Shown: positions 7,476-17,526, counted from the first letter of the stretch. The stretch is 64,000 bases of DNA from an uncultured Flavobacteriales bacterium (GCA_913046365.1 CAJWRM010000012.1:1-64000); one strand, 5' to 3'. The notes: generated by a model not told the origin, from the letters alone. A program made the numbers and translations.

Positions 7476-10058
7476 TTAGTCTTTTATTGATAGCTCCTCA
7501 ATTTTTCTCTCTAATACTTTAATTCGTTCATTCTGTGTATTAATAATAAGTTGTTGTTCTTGGATAGCTTTTACAATGACAGGAGTTATTTCATGATAAC
7601 TCATGCCTAAACGCTCCATAGGTACTAAATGAAATTCTCCTGGTCTATCTTCACTAATCGGTTCCCAATTGTGCGTTTGAACAACCTCTGGAAGCACCTG
7701 CTGAACTTCTTGAGCTATCAGACCCAATTTGATTTCTTTTTTATCAGTTTCGAGGGGAGTAATACCAATTGACTTTTTGTTCCATCTATACGAAACAGGT
7801 CTTAAAGCCAGGATTTCATTTAATCCATATTCTAATTCATTGATAGCCTCTTTTTCACGTTTGTCAGAGGTAATAATCGTACCATTAGTGGCAAATATAT
7901 CGTCCCACCTTAAACTGGAGGTGCCTAAATCACGAGTGTTATCAATTGAAGGAGCGAAATTATTATTGATCATAGTTATACCATCACCATCCAATAAATA
8001 CTCTATTGACCCAATCCCAACTGCTGTACCCGATACGGACCCGTTATCAAAATCAGCAACGTAATCGACCGTGGTGCCGTTTACAGTAGTGCCATTTTCT
8101 GAGTCCCCAAAAAGATCATTTCCAATTCGAACTATATCGTCAGCTGCATCAACAAAAAAAGCATAATCTCTATTATCTGAAGCTATTCTAAAATTGTGAT
8201 CATTGAAACCGTTTGGATTAAAGACTAAATCCCCGTCCCAATATCCATTTCCAACAAAGTAACCTGCCCACCCATTTTCATGAGTGTTTACGCCTTGTAC
8301 CGCGCGATTATTATCGCCTAAAGCGTTGAAATAACCACCGTAGTGAATACCCGTTCCTGAATTACTAACCAAACTGTAAACACCATAGATAGAACTCGTA
8401 TTGGTTGCTGCAGGTAGAATTAAGTTATAACTACCTCTTAGTGAACCATTTCCACCACTTATATTATTATAAGTGCCATACTTGGTTACATTTGCATCGT
8501 TCTGTATATCGTTATAAACCCCATATATATTACCTGATGCTGTTCCATTTTCGAATTTATTATAGAACCCATATTTTGCACCTGCAACATCAGGAAATTC
8601 ATTTCGTACTCCATATTTTTCTCCTCCAGAACCGGCATTTTCAAAATCGTTATAAACAGCATATTTTGCTCCAGAACCCGTATTGTCAAAATCGTTATAA
8701 ACAGCGTAAGAAGTGGCATTTCCTGAACCTGTCATTTGATTGTAATCACCATACATGTTGCCACTATGGTTTGCATCAGATTCCATTTCTTTATACTCAC
8801 CATAACGTTCACCATCGCTGTATTTTACCCTCGTGTACTCGCCATATAATGTAGATGTATTCGTTGGTGTTACCGCTTCAGTTAAGTTGTAAGATGCATA
8901 GTTTTCTATACTTACAGCTGTTCCAAAATGTCTTAAATAGTTATAAGAGGACCTATGTGAACCTATTCCGTAACTCTCGAGAAGATTAAAACTACCAATA
9001 CCGGACCCATTTGACTCAGTATTCATATAAGTAGTGTTCATAATTCCATAACGCGAACCAACTCCCTGTCCTTCTACCTTATTAAAAATCCCATATTTCC
9101 AGCTATTGGTTGTACTGGTGTTTTTATTATATATACCATAAGCGGTAGAGTTAGTAGAGCTCTCCATAAGGTTGTAATATCCGTAACTCGTGGTCGTATT
9201 GGTGTTGGGTAAGTTGGTATATAAACGGGCTAAATTACTTTGTGTACCAATCCCTACATTACCATCTGTAGTAATACGCATATTTTCACTATTGTTCGTG
9301 CGTATGATCAAATCTTGAGCATCTGTAGTGCCTATGAAATTATTTGTAGGGTCTGTCCCTGAATTGCCAAGCAAACCCCAGGCGTTTGTGTCACCATCTT
9401 CACCGTCTTCACCTTGAATACCTTGAACTCCTTGAGGACCTTGACCACCGGTTTCGCCTTGAATTCCTTGCTCACCTTGTAGACCTTGATCGCCTTGTGG
9501 ACCCTGATCGCCTTGTGGACCCTGATCGCCTTGTGGACCCTGATCGCCTTGTGGACCTTGATCGCCTTGTGGACCTTGATCGCCTTGTGCACCCTGTTCA
9601 CCTTGTGCACCCTGTTCACCTTGAATTCCTTGTTCTCCTTGTGGACCTTCACCGTTTCCGGATGTTTTTGCATATAAGGCATAGGGAACACTCATTAATT
9701 GAGAAGTGCCCATTATTGCATAACTTGTTCCTCCTGTTACATCAACAGCTGTTTCAATAAAGTAAGGTCCGTTCGCCCAATCTATCGTACTAAAATCATC
9801 TGTGCTTGTTCCTGTTCCTATTTCTAGGTTGACTAAACCATAGCCATTAGTGGTGGGGGCAAATGTTTCTTGGTATACTGCTGTGCCACCAATGGAGCCT
9901 TGTTGGATCGTGATTTGCATTCCAACCGCTTGGTCGGTCATTGGATTGCTTGAGGCATCTCTTACAACGGCTTGGTATTTAAAACTTTCTGGCGCTTGTC
10001 CAAGAGATGTGAATGTGATAGTTGCTATGGCAACAAGTGATAGTAGTGTTTTTTTCAT
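7476..10058 (-). CDS. Secreted collagen-like repeat protein with S74 intramolecular chaperone
   Basis: 860 aa. Signal peptide (residues 1-20, ending SLGQ), then an N-terminal domain common in Bacteroidota surface proteins ([20 protein letters not shown], about residues 23-125). A collagen-like Gly-x-y tract (~130-222) contains tandem GPQGDQ units. About 15 degenerate ~20-residue repeats of YGxYN type follow (~290-600), probably a trimeric beta structure. A linker and a C-terminal S74 chaperone/peptidase domain ([13 protein letters not shown], then [16 protein letters not shown]) precede a short coiled coil. S74 domains, best known from phage tail spikes, trimerise the fibre and cut themselves off near the SD pair. 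Probably a cell-surface fibre; it lacks its own T9SS domain. Begins 1 bp after the upstream T9SS gene. Confidence 0.85.
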   Translation of the reverse strand: MKKTLLSLVAIATITFTSLGQAPESFKYQAVVRDASSNPMTDQAVGMQITIQQGSIGGTAVYQETFAPTTNGYGLVNLEIGTGTSTDDFSTIDWANGPYFIETAVDVTGGTSYAIMGTSQLMSVPYALYAKTSGNGEGPQGEQGIQGEQGAQGEQGAQGDQGPQGDQGPQGDQGPQGDQGPQGDQGPQGDQGLQGEQGIQGETGGQGPQGVQGIQGEDGEDGDTNAWGLLGNSGTDPTNNFIGTTDAQDLIIRTNNSENMRITTDGNVGIGTQSNLARLYTNLPNTNTTTSYGYYNLMESSTNSTAYGIYNKNTSTTNSWKYGIFNKVEGQGVGSRYGIMNTTYMNTESNGSGIGSFNLLESYGIGSHRSSYNYLRHFGTAVSIENYASYNLTEAVTPTNTSTLYGEYTRVKYSDGERYGEYKEMESDANHSGNMYGDYNQMTGSGNATSYAVYNDFDNTGSGAKYAVYNDFENAGSGGEKYGVRNEFPDVAGAKYGFYNKFENGTASGNIYGVYNDIQNDANVTKYGTYNNISGGNGSLRGSYNLILPAATNTSSIYGVYSLVSNSGTGIHYGGYFNALGDNNRAVQGVNTHENGWAGYFVGNGYWDGDLVFNPNGFNDHNFRIASDNRDYAFFVDAADDIVRIGNDLFGDSENGTTVNGTTVDYVADFDNGSVSGTAVGIGSIEYLLDGDGITMINNNFAPSIDNTRDLGTSSLRWDDIFATNGTIITSDKREKEAINELEYGLNEILALRPVSYRWNKKSIGITPLETDKKEIKLGLIAQEVQQVLPEVVQTHNWEPISEDRPGEFHLVPMERLGMSYHEITPVIVKAIQEQQLIINTQNERIKVLERKIEELSIKD
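9484..9604 (-). repeat. Tandem 18-bp collagen repeat inside the S74 fibre gene
   Basis: About six near-identical 18-bp units (plus-strand core CCTGATCGCCTTGTGGAC) encode GPQGDQ repeats. Some units carry single C/T changes. Such exact tandem arrays can change copy number by slippage while keeping frame (18 = 6 codons). Confidence 0.9.
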
Positions 10059-10059
10059 A

Positions 10060-10521
10060 TTAATGAGTTTTAACCAGTTTAAATGTTTTTAACTTTTGAT
10101 TCTTAGAATTAAGAATCAGAGAATATTTTCCCGCTGCCAATTGACCAACTCGAATATGGGTTTCGTCTGCGGTAAGTTTATCCTGTAAAATCAATTTCCC
10201 CTTTGCATCATAAAGTGTATAAGTGACGTTCTCGAACGCACTTGTGCTAATGTTCAAAATCTTTGATGTTGGGTTTGGAAAAATAGTGGCTTCGTAGCCT
10301 GGTGCATGGTTCTCCAATCCTACAAAATTCCAATTGGTTTGATGAAAGCCCTGGGTTAGGGTGTTGATTCCATCGGATTCAGTGTTGATTATAATTTCTC
10401 CAATAGTAAAGTCGATCTGTGTACTTGTATTAGAGTATGAGTCACCTTGAGTGCTTACAATTTCCTGAGCCGATGTTATAATTGGGTTTAAAAAAAGAAG
10501 TAATATGATTCGTTTTTTCAT
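10060..10521 (-). CDS. Small secreted protein with T9SS type A sorting domain
   Basis: 153 aa: signal peptide ([18 protein letters not shown]), a ~55-residue mature part ([21 protein letters not shown]), then a full T9SS type A C-terminal domain ([15 protein letters not shown]...[11 protein letters not shown]...[10 protein letters not shown]...KTFKLVK). The mature domain recurs in Bacteroidota proteins that carry little else. It is exported by the Sec system and then type IX secretion. Stop and next start are separated by one base, so translation of the fibre gene is probably coupled to it; the pair may be assembled together on the surface. Confidence 0.85.
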   Translation of the reverse strand: MKKRIILLLFLNPIITSAQEIVSTQGDSYSNTSTQIDFTIGEIIINTESDGINTLTQGFHQTNWNFVGLENHAPGYEATIFPNPTSKILNISTSAFENVTYTLYDAKGKLILQDKLTADETHIRVGQLAAGKYSLILNSKNQKLKTFKLVKTH

Positions 10522-10594
10522 GTTATAAATATAAGATTATTAGTTGTTTATGTTTTATATCTGTGAGTTTTTTAACTACTATACTTATTAATTT

Positions 10595-10615
10595 TTAATC
10601 ATAAATAATGATTAA
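10595..10615. promoter_or_regulatory. 21-bp perfect palindrome upstream of dinB-dnaE (candidate operator)
   Basis: TTAATCAT-AAATA-ATGATTAA is an 8-bp perfect inverted repeat with a 5-base spacer. A third half-site (TAATCAT, 10620-10626) lies between it and the -7 element. It covers the -33 region, so a bound dimeric repressor would block transcription. The layout suits a damage-responsive operator, but the regulator is unknown. Confidence 0.6.
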
Positions 10616-10629
10616 TAACTAATCATTGC

Positions 10630-10637
10630 TATATTTG
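10630..10637 (+). promoter_or_regulatory. -7 element TATATTTG of the dinB-dnaE operon
   Basis: TATATTTG fits TAnnTTTG and predicts a transcript start near 10643, about 49 bases upstream of the dinB ATG. No TTG stands at the usual -33 distance, where the palindrome lies instead. A weak core promoter under strong control would fit a stress-induced polymerase cassette. Confidence 0.55.
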
Positions 10638-10691
10638 TATTCCAACGATTTGCAGTGTTTTTTTATTGAGTAGCCATTAAATCTGTTACAA

Positions 10692-11909
10692 ATGCCTTTA
10701 TTGCGATCTATCGTCCACATGGACCTTGACACCTTTTTTGTTTCCTGTGAGCGTCTTTTAGACAGCCGCTTGAACCACAAGCCAATTCTGATTGGGGGCA
10801 CGAGTGATCGAGGAGTAGTCGCCTCCTGTAGCTATGAGGCCCGAAAATTCGGTATTCATTCTGCAATGCCCATGCGTATGGCGAAGCAACGTTGTCCTGA
10901 AGCAATTGTAATCAAAGGAAACTCCTCAACATATACAAAATACTCTAGGCTGGTCACAGACATTATTAAAGAGGCCTCTCCACTGTATGAGAAGTCTTCT
11001 ATTGATGAGTTTTACATTGATTTTACGGGAATGGACCGCTTTCATGGGGTGCTCAAGTATAGCTCCGAGCTCAGACAGCGTATCCTCAAAGAAACGGGCC
11101 TGCCTATATCTTTTGGTTTGTCAGAAAATAAAACGGTATCTAAAATTGCAACGGGAGAAGCGAAGCCCGACAATCAAATACAGATTAATTATGGTAATGA
11201 AAAGAATTTTTTGAGTCCATTGTCGGTCCGTAAGATTCCGATGGTAGGCCTCAAGACCTACCAATCGCTTTGTAATTTGGGGATTAGAACCATAAAGCCT
11301 ATTCAAGAGATGCCCATAGAAATGATGGAGCGTATCATGGGTAGAAACGGTGTGGGGATCTGGAAAAAAGCAAATGGTATTGACTTAGCACCTGTGGTAC
11401 AACATAACGAACGAAAGTCAATTTCAACCGAGCGTACTTTTAACCAGGATACGACCGATGTCGTCAAGCTTAAAGGGATTCTTTCTGCAATGGCTGAAAA
11501 CCTTGCCTATCAGCTTCGTAGAGGAGATAAGCTTAGTGGTTGTGTTACGGTTAAGGTTCGGTATTCTGATTTTCAAACCCAAACGATTCAAAAGAAAATC
11601 CCTTACACGGCAGCAGACCACGAGCTGATACCGATGGTGCTAGAGCTCTTTGAACGTGCTTTTAGCAGAAGGCTATTGGTTCGATTGATAGGAGTGCGTT
11701 ATAGCTCTTTAGTCTCAGGGAATTATCAGCTAGGCTTGTTTGGAGATACCGTTGACTATCCATCCTTATATAATGCATTGGACCGTATTCGTTTAAAGTA
11801 TGGAGACCGTTCCGTGATTAAGGCGATAGGAATGGAAGCAAAAACGATAGGTGGGTGGAATCCTTTCAATGGAGAACCACCAGCATTATTAGCCAACCGT
11901 AGGTCTTAA
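10692..11909 (+). CDS. dinB: Y-family DNA polymerase (DinB/Pol IV-UmuC type)
   Basis: 405 aa. Palm-domain catalytic motifs are intact: HMDLDTFFVSCERL (first metal Asp) and SSIDEFYIDFTG (the Asp-Glu pair). VASCSYEARKFGIHSAMPM is the Y-family fingers signature. A helix-hairpin-helix and little-finger region follow (about 175-350). QLGLFG near the C-terminus is a good beta-clamp-binding peptide (QLxLF type). The enzyme copies past lesions with low fidelity. It is followed by dnaE after 15 bp, forming a two-gene mutagenesis operon without imuA or a UmuD/LexA-like gene beside it. The conserved acidic residues argue for an active polymerase, unlike ImuB. Confidence 0.92.
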   Translation: MPLLRSIVHMDLDTFFVSCERLLDSRLNHKPILIGGTSDRGVVASCSYEARKFGIHSAMPMRMAKQRCPEAIVIKGNSSTYTKYSRLVTDIIKEASPLYEKSSIDEFYIDFTGMDRFHGVLKYSSELRQRILKETGLPISFGLSENKTVSKIATGEAKPDNQIQINYGNEKNFLSPLSVRKIPMVGLKTYQSLCNLGIRTIKPIQEMPIEMMERIMGRNGVGIWKKANGIDLAPVVQHNERKSISTERTFNQDTTDVVKLKGILSAMAENLAYQLRRGDKLSGCVTVKVRYSDFQTQTIQKKIPYTAADHELIPMVLELFERAFSRRLLVRLIGVRYSSLVSGNYQLGLFGDTVDYPSLYNALDRIRLKYGDRSVIKAIGMEAKTIGGWNPFNGEPPALLANRRS

Positions 11910-11924
11910 GCTTTTCAGTCGGAG

Positions 11925-14870
11925 ATGAAAGTACAGTCTTGCTACAGCTTGAAATATGGCGTGTTACAACCCGAAGCGCTTGTCGAATGGGCACTTGCAT
12001 CGAGGTATCCTTTTCTATTACTTGCGGATATTAATTCGACAGGGGCTGCTTTGTCGTTTGTACGTTCTGCGCAAGATAAAGGGGTAAAGGCCGTAATTGG
12101 TGTCGAGCTACGCAATGATATGGAGCTAAAAGCAACAATCATTGCTAGAAACAATAGGGGATTTCATGAATTAAATGTTTTTCTATCAAGATACCTGCAT
12201 GGTAAAATTGATTTCCCTGACCGTATTCCGCACCTCAGTAATTGCTACGTATCGTATCCTTTTCCAGGTCCAATACATAAACTTAATGAAAACGAGTATA
12301 TTGATATTCAGTATTTTAACTTAACCAATATAAATATTAAGTTAAGTAGTTTAAACCTTAATAAATTACTTGTGCTTCCTGCAATGGTATTCAGAAACCA
12401 ACGCGATTATAATACCCATCGTTTGCTGCGTGCGATTCATTACAACACCTTGCTTTCTAAGCTAGAACGTTCACAGTGTGCAAACAATGGATATCTAATG
12501 GATTTCAATACCTTAAAACAAACCTTTGAACCGTATCTTCTTGCTTTGGATCGAACCGTTCTGCTTTTGGAGGATTGTGGGCTTACTTTTGATTTTAGTG
12601 AAGCGGCGCTTCCTCAAAATCCTGCAACCTTTACGGGAAGTGAAGCTGAGGATGAACTACTACTACGAAACCTTTGCTTAGAAGGACTTCCTTTACGTTA
12701 TAAGGAGCTTACAGATGAAATCGTCGAACGCATCGAGAAGGAAATAGAAATCATTGCAAAGAAAAAATACCTTTCTTACTTTCTGATGACCTGGGATTTT
12801 ACCTCATATGCACGTTCCAGAAATTACTTTTATGTGGGCAGGGGAAGTGGAGCCAACAGTATTGTAGCTTATTTACTTCGCATTACAAATGTGGACCCCT
12901 TAGATCTTGACCTATATTTTGAGCGCTTCATGAATGCTGAGCGCAAGAGTCCACCGGATTTTGATATTGATTTTTCCTGGCATGATCGAGACGATGTGAT
13001 CCGCTATATTTTTGAGAAGTACCCAACTGCAGCCTTGCTTTGTACCTATAATACATTCCAATACAGAGCCACTATTCGGGAGCTTGGGAAGGTTTTTGGC
13101 TTGCCGAAAACAGAAATAGACCAGCTCGCCGTAAAGCAAGCTAAGCCTAAAGATGCCTTGTCGGCTTTAGTATTGAAGTATAGTGAATGTATTCAAGGCT
13201 TACCTTCCTATTTGAGCGTCCATTCTGGAGGTATTGTCATAAGTGAAAAACCGATGACCTGGTTTTCTGCTACTTTTTTACCTCCCAAAGGGTTTCCAAC
13301 TACACAATTCTCTATGCTTGAAGCTGAAGATGTAGGGCTCTATAAGTTTGATATATTGAGCCAGAGAGGGCTCGCAAAGATTCAGGAAGGTCTAGCACTT
13401 GCGATTAAGAACCATCCTGAAAATCCACCACGCGACATTAATGACTTAGCGTTTTTTAAGAATGATCCACGAATCAATGCACTTTTGACTAAAGCAGATG
13501 CATTGGGTTGTTTTTACGTTGAGTCTCCCGCTATGCGTATGCTTATGACTAAGCTAAGTGTCGAGAATTACTTAGAGCTTGTCGCTGCGAGCTCAGTAAT
13601 TCGTCCTGGAGTTTCGCAATCAGGGATGATGCGTACTTATATTTTGAGACATCGTTTTCCGAAGGAGCGTAAAAAAGCACACCCTCTTTTACTTAAAATT
13701 ATGCCAGAGACTTATGGTGTAATGGTGTATCAAGAAGATGTCATTAAGGTAGCGCATTATTTTGCAGGTTTAACACTTGGAGAATCTGATGTATTGCGAA
13801 GAGGAATGTCAGGAAAATTTAGGTCGCGCAGTGAATTCTTGGTCATTAAGGAAAAGTTTTTCCAGAATTGTGGCAACAAGGGCTATCGTTTTGAGTTAGT
13901 CAAATCCATCTGGGACCAGATCGAGAGCTTTGCAGGGTATGCTTTTGCAAAGGGTCATTCTGCTTCCTATGCAGTAGAGAGCTATCAAAGCTTATACCTC
14001 AAAGCTTATTATCCATTGGAATATATGACAGCTTGCATTAATAACTTTGGTGGCTTTTACCGAACAGAGTTTTATATACATGAAGCTAGAAAGCTCGGGG
14101 CTAGCGTGGAAGGGCCTTGCATCCAAAAGGGTTCTTACACATCCGTTCTCAAGGGTGTGGTTTTAACTTTAGGGTTTAGCTTGGTGAGTGGTGTAGAAAG
14201 AAATACAATTCTGAGTATTGTGAAATGTAGAAGTGATTTTGGTTGCTATGAAAGCTTTGAGGCCCTACTTGATCGGGTATACATTCCATTTGAGCAGCTT
14301 GTTTTACTGATTAGAATAGATGCATTACGTTGTTTTGGTGTTCCTAGAAAAGAGCTGCTTTGGCAGGCACATTTTTTTCATGACAAAAAACCTAAAAACA
14401 TCCAATCTTTATTGCCTTTACAGGGTTCTTCAAAACAGCCAGACCACCTTCCTACACTCAAGGAGCACCGTCTTGAGCTAGACTTTGAATATCTAGAACT
14501 GATGGGTTTTTCTTTGTGTAGCCCGTTTGAATTACTCGCATTACCCGTGGATTCTAATTGCAGTCCATTGTTATTTCCTTCCTTTAAAGGTAAGGTAGTA
14601 CAGGTTTACGGCTACTTGGTGGCGCTCAAAAATTCCAAGTCTTCCAAAGGACAAGCCATCTCATTTGGTATGTTTTTAGACCAGGATGGTGCAACTGTAG
14701 ATACCGTACATTTTCAGGAGTCTTTAAAACATTATCCATTCTCAGGTTCAGGGATTTACTTTTTGGAAGGCAAGCTAGTTGAAGAGTTTGGTTTCTGCTG
14801 TCTTGAGGTGCGTTATATGAAAAAGCAATCTTATATTGAAGATCCTCGTTTTTCAGAGCAAACCCATTAA
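11925..14870 (+). CDS. dnaE: DNA polymerase III alpha subunit, short translesion type
   Basis: 981 aa, about 180 shorter than replicative DnaE. Order: degenerate PHP domain (residues ~1-230) in which the usual HGN metal-binding segment reads ADINSTG; polymerase core with the catalytic motif PPDFDIDF (~345) and a GRGSGANSIVAYLL phosphate-binding motif; HhH region; C-terminal OB fold (~890-975, GKVVQVYGYLVALKN). The tau-binding tail is absent. Lost PHP residues, short length and pairing with dinB point to a DnaE2-like error-prone polymerase rather than the replicative subunit. Its TAA overlaps the stop of the convergent M28 gene (shared TTAA). Confidence 0.88.
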   Translation: MKVQSCYSLKYGVLQPEALVEWALASRYPFLLLADINSTGAALSFVRSAQDKGVKAVIGVELRNDMELKATIIARNNRGFHELNVFLSRYLHGKIDFPDRIPHLSNCYVSYPFPGPIHKLNENEYIDIQYFNLTNINIKLSSLNLNKLLVLPAMVFRNQRDYNTHRLLRAIHYNTLLSKLERSQCANNGYLMDFNTLKQTFEPYLLALDRTVLLLEDCGLTFDFSEAALPQNPATFTGSEAEDELLLRNLCLEGLPLRYKELTDEIVERIEKEIEIIAKKKYLSYFLMTWDFTSYARSRNYFYVGRGSGANSIVAYLLRITNVDPLDLDLYFERFMNAERKSPPDFDIDFSWHDRDDVIRYIFEKYPTAALLCTYNTFQYRATIRELGKVFGLPKTEIDQLAVKQAKPKDALSALVLKYSECIQGLPSYLSVHSGGIVISEKPMTWFSATFLPPKGFPTTQFSMLEAEDVGLYKFDILSQRGLAKIQEGLALAIKNHPENPPRDINDLAFFKNDPRINALLTKADALGCFYVESPAMRMLMTKLSVENYLELVAASSVIRPGVSQSGMMRTYILRHRFPKERKKAHPLLLKIMPETYGVMVYQEDVIKVAHYFAGLTLGESDVLRRGMSGKFRSRSEFLVIKEKFFQNCGNKGYRFELVKSIWDQIESFAGYAFAKGHSASYAVESYQSLYLKAYYPLEYMTACINNFGGFYRTEFYIHEARKLGASVEGPCIQKGSYTSVLKGVVLTLGFSLVSGVERNTILSIVKCRSDFGCYESFEALLDRVYIPFEQLVLLIRIDALRCFGVPRKELLWQAHFFHDKKPKNIQSLLPLQGSSKQPDHLPTLKEHRLELDFEYLELMGFSLCSPFELLALPVDSNCSPLLFPSFKGKVVQVYGYLVALKNSKSSKGQAISFGMFLDQDGATVDTVHFQESLKHYPFSGSGIYFLEGKLVEEFGFCCLEVRYMKKQSYIEDPRFSEQTH

Positions 14871-16264
14871 GGATTCTTTTGATCCAAAATATAGATAAAG
14901 GAGGCAATGGCAGCGGCTCCAAGTTCTAATTCCCGCTTATTTACGTTTTCAAATACGTCATTTGGAGAATGATGCATATCAAAGTAGCGCTGTGAGTCTG
15001 GAACAAAACCAAAGAGTGGAATACCTGGATAGGATTCTTTGAGCGGTCCAATATCTACGCCTCCATAACCCTTTTCAAAAACATGAAGGTCATAAGCCTT
15101 AAATACAGGCGCCAATGTTCTCAACCATTCTATTTGCTCTTCAGAACCATCACAGGTAAAACCTCTTGGTGCAAACCCACCCCGGTCACTTTCTATTGCA
15201 GCAAAGTGTTTCTCTTCATTTTCTTTTACCCATTTGGCATAGGTTTTACCTCCCTTATTTCCATTTTCTTCATTCATAAAGAAAACGAGTCTCAAAGTGT
15301 GCTGAGGTTCGTAATTCATTTCCTTCAGAATTCTAAATGCCTCAAGACAATGTATGATGCCTGCACCATCATCGTGCGCACCTTCTCCTGTATCCCAAGA
15401 ATCAAGGTGTCCGCCAACCGTAATGATTTCATCAGAATACTTGCTTCCCTTGATTTCTCCAAGTACATTGTATGATGTGGCGTCTGGGAAAGACCTGCAA
15501 TCCATCTCCATGACGAGTTCTATATCTTGTTTTGGATTATTTTTAAAAACCGCATGGATTTTATTAGCGTCCGCGGTGCAAATTGCAGCGGCAGGGATTT
15601 TATCTACTCCATCAGCATAATACATAGAACCCGTGTGTGGATGTGGGTCTGAGGCAAGTCCTAAGGAGCGAATCACTGATCCAATAGCTCCTTTTTCTGC
15701 AGCTACTGAAGCGCTGTTTCCCCTCAATGGATAGCAACCTCCATAGGCCTTAAAGGTTTGAATTTGTTTTGCATCCATTGCTTGATTTACAAATACAATT
15801 TTTCCCTTCACCATTTCTATGGATGCTGCCTTTAGGGAATCAAGGCTTTCAAATTCTATCAATCTGCCTCTTAGTGTTCCCTTTGTTCCAACCGATCCTC
15901 CCAATGCAAGGCCCCTCAGCTTTATATGGTCGCCACCACTTGTTTTTAGATAAAATACTTCTTTTGTTCCCCTCTCCCAATGCGGAACTTGTATTTCATG
16001 AAGTCTAGTTTCAAGGCCGTAAGCATTCATTTTCTTTTGTCCCCATTCAATAGCCATTTGTGCTTCAGTCGAGCCAGTGATTCTTGCGCCAATCTCTTTA
16101 CACAAAAACCTAAGGTCTTCGTAGGCATGTCCTTTCGTTAAAGCCTCCGTATATATATCACGGATAAATTGTGCACTACTTGTTTTTATTTCGCTGTCTT
16201 GAGCAAGAAGTAAGGTTGAAGTGAAAAAAAATACAACAATAGAAAAGGCTTTTAGCTTATTCAT
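14867..16264 (-). CDS. Secreted M28-family zinc aminopeptidase/carboxypeptidase Q-like
   Basis: 465 aa from ATG 16264; the track start adds ten residues before an evident signal peptide (MNKLKAFSIVVFFFTSTLLLA). A PA-type insert domain (~130-270) is followed by the M28 catalytic region with di-zinc ligands: VGGHLDSWDTGEGAHDDGAG, FMNEENG (catalytic Glu pair), AIESDRGG and a terminal MHHSPNDVFENV. The best match is plasma glutamate carboxypeptidase-like enzymes, which trim peptides outside the cell. Monocistronic, with its stop overlapping that of dnaE on the other strand. Confidence 0.9.
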   Translation of the reverse strand: MNKLKAFSIVVFFFTSTLLLAQDSEIKTSSAQFIRDIYTEALTKGHAYEDLRFLCKEIGARITGSTEAQMAIEWGQKKMNAYGLETRLHEIQVPHWERGTKEVFYLKTSGGDHIKLRGLALGGSVGTKGTLRGRLIEFESLDSLKAASIEMVKGKIVFVNQAMDAKQIQTFKAYGGCYPLRGNSASVAAEKGAIGSVIRSLGLASDPHPHTGSMYYADGVDKIPAAAICTADANKIHAVFKNNPKQDIELVMEMDCRSFPDATSYNVLGEIKGSKYSDEIITVGGHLDSWDTGEGAHDDGAGIIHCLEAFRILKEMNYEPQHTLRLVFFMNEENGNKGGKTYAKWVKENEEKHFAAIESDRGGFAPRGFTCDGSEEQIEWLRTLAPVFKAYDLHVFEKGYGGVDIGPLKESYPGIPLFGFVPDSQRYFDMHHSPNDVFENVNKRELELGAAAIASFIYILDQKNP

Positions 16265-16386
16265 AATGATTATTGGGTGTTTAAAAGTAGGCAAAATTAT
16301 ATTTTACTGCACAATCGATAATCATTCATGTTTATTAAAAATCAATGGCTTCTCTCTAAACAGGGAGTATTCTTAGCATTCTTTCT

Positions 16387-16394
16387 TATCTTTG
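16387..16394 (+). promoter_or_regulatory. -7 element TATCTTTG of ychF
   Basis: TATCTTTG matches TAnnTTTG and lies 17 bp before ATG 16412, inside the over-long track ORF (16328). A predicted start near 16400 supports the shorter YchF. No clear -33 TTG is seen. Confidence 0.5.
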
Positions 16395-16411
16395 ATATCC
16401 AAAAAAAAGAT

Positions 16412-17509
16412 ATGTCTCTAAAGTGTGGTATTGTTGGTTTGCCGAATGTAGGTAAGTCGACCCTTTTCAATTGTTTGTCCAATGCAAAGGCGCAATCTGC
16501 GAACTTTCCTTTTTGTACAATTGAGCCCAATATTGGTACGATTTCCGTTCCAGATTCCAGACTTGAGAAGTTAGAGAGCTTAGTGAATCCCGAACGTGTC
16601 ATTCCAACAACTATGGAGATCCTAGATATTGCTGGTTTGGTTAAAGGTGCGTCCAAAGGCGAAGGTCTGGGAAATAAGTTTTTGGCCAACATCCGAGAGA
16701 CAGATGCAATCTTACATGTACTTCGTTGCTTTGAAGATGGAAACATTATTCACGTCGATGGTTCGGTAGACCCTATGCGTGATAAAGAAATCATAGATAT
16801 CGAGCTTCAGCTAAAGGATTTAGAGTCTGTCGAAAAGAAAATTACATCCCTTTCTCGTGTAATCAAATCTGGAGATAAAGATGCAGTAAAAGAAAATGAT
16901 TTGGCGATAAAGCTTAAAGATGGACTTGAACAGGGGCTTTCTGTTCGTGCTTTGGGTTTGAACGAGGATGAAAAAGAGCTTGTACTTTCATTTAACCTGA
17001 TAACTGCAAAGCCAGTCATGTATGTTTGTAATGTAGATGAAGCATCGGTTCAAAATGGTAATCATTTTGTAGACGCTGTTCGTGATGCTGTAAAAGATGA
17101 GGGGGCTGAAGTATTAGTTATCGGTGCCAAAATAGAGGCGGATATTACTGAGCTTGAAACCTATGATGAGCGCCAGATGTTTTTAGATGAGCTGGAGCTT
17201 GAAGAACCAGGAGTCAACAGGTTAATTCGTTCTGCATATTCTTTATTGAATTTGAAGACGTACTTTACGGCAGGGGAAAAAGAGGTTCGGGCATGGACAA
17301 TTAAAGAAGGAATGTCGGCACCACAAGCAGCCGGTGTTATTCACACTGATTTCGAAAAAGGGTTTATTCGAGCTGAAGTGATGAAGTATGATGATTTTAC
17401 AGCGCTCGGATCAGAGCAAGCTGTTAAGGAATCAGGAAAGTTTAAAGTAGAAGGAAAAGAATATATCGTGCAGGATGGTGACATCATGCATTTCAGATTT
17501 AACGTTTAA
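16412..17509 (+). CDS. ychF: Ribosome-associated GTPase/ATPase YchF (OLA1 family)
   Basis: 365 aa from ATG 16412; the track's 28 extra residues are upstream of the -7 promoter element. G1 motif [12 protein letters not shown] at residues ~8-19, G3 [16 protein letters not shown], and the unusual G4 (NVDE in place of NKxD) that gives OLA1/YchF its ATP preference. A helical hairpin and the C-terminal TGS domain end in the family signature HFRFNV. It is a universally conserved translation-associated factor. Followed by fahA after 17 bp, probably in one transcript. Confidence 0.95.
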   Translation: MSLKCGIVGLPNVGKSTLFNCLSNAKAQSANFPFCTIEPNIGTISVPDSRLEKLESLVNPERVIPTTMEILDIAGLVKGASKGEGLGNKFLANIRETDAILHVLRCFEDGNIIHVDGSVDPMRDKEIIDIELQLKDLESVEKKITSLSRVIKSGDKDAVKENDLAIKLKDGLEQGLSVRALGLNEDEKELVLSFNLITAKPVMYVCNVDEASVQNGNHFVDAVRDAVKDEGAEVLVIGAKIEADITELETYDERQMFLDELELEEPGVNRLIRSAYSLLNLKTYFTAGEKEVRAWTIKEGMSAPQAAGVIHTDFEKGFIRAEVMKYDDFTALGSEQAVKESGKFKVEGKEYIVQDGDIMHFRFNV

Positions 17510-17526
17510 CTAGAAAGTTGATAATA

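Noticed and set aside
8405-8854. 149-aa plus-strand ORF rich in His/Tyr opposite the fibre gene
   Set aside because: Shadow of the YGxYN repeats; composition reflects the repeats on the coding strand.
9484-9604. Tandem repeats as a CRISPR array
   Set aside because: Units are contiguous 18-mers with no spacers and encode collagen-like GPQGDQ in frame.
9386-9760. Plus-strand ORFs of 124 and 63 aa opposite the collagen repeat (and minus-frame 9332-9691)
   Set aside because: Repetitive shadow translations of the 18-bp array in other frames; no independent coding signal.
16328-16411. Extended YchF N-terminus
   Set aside because: YchF proteins begin with [12 protein letters not shown]; the upstream part contains the promoter element TATCTTTG.
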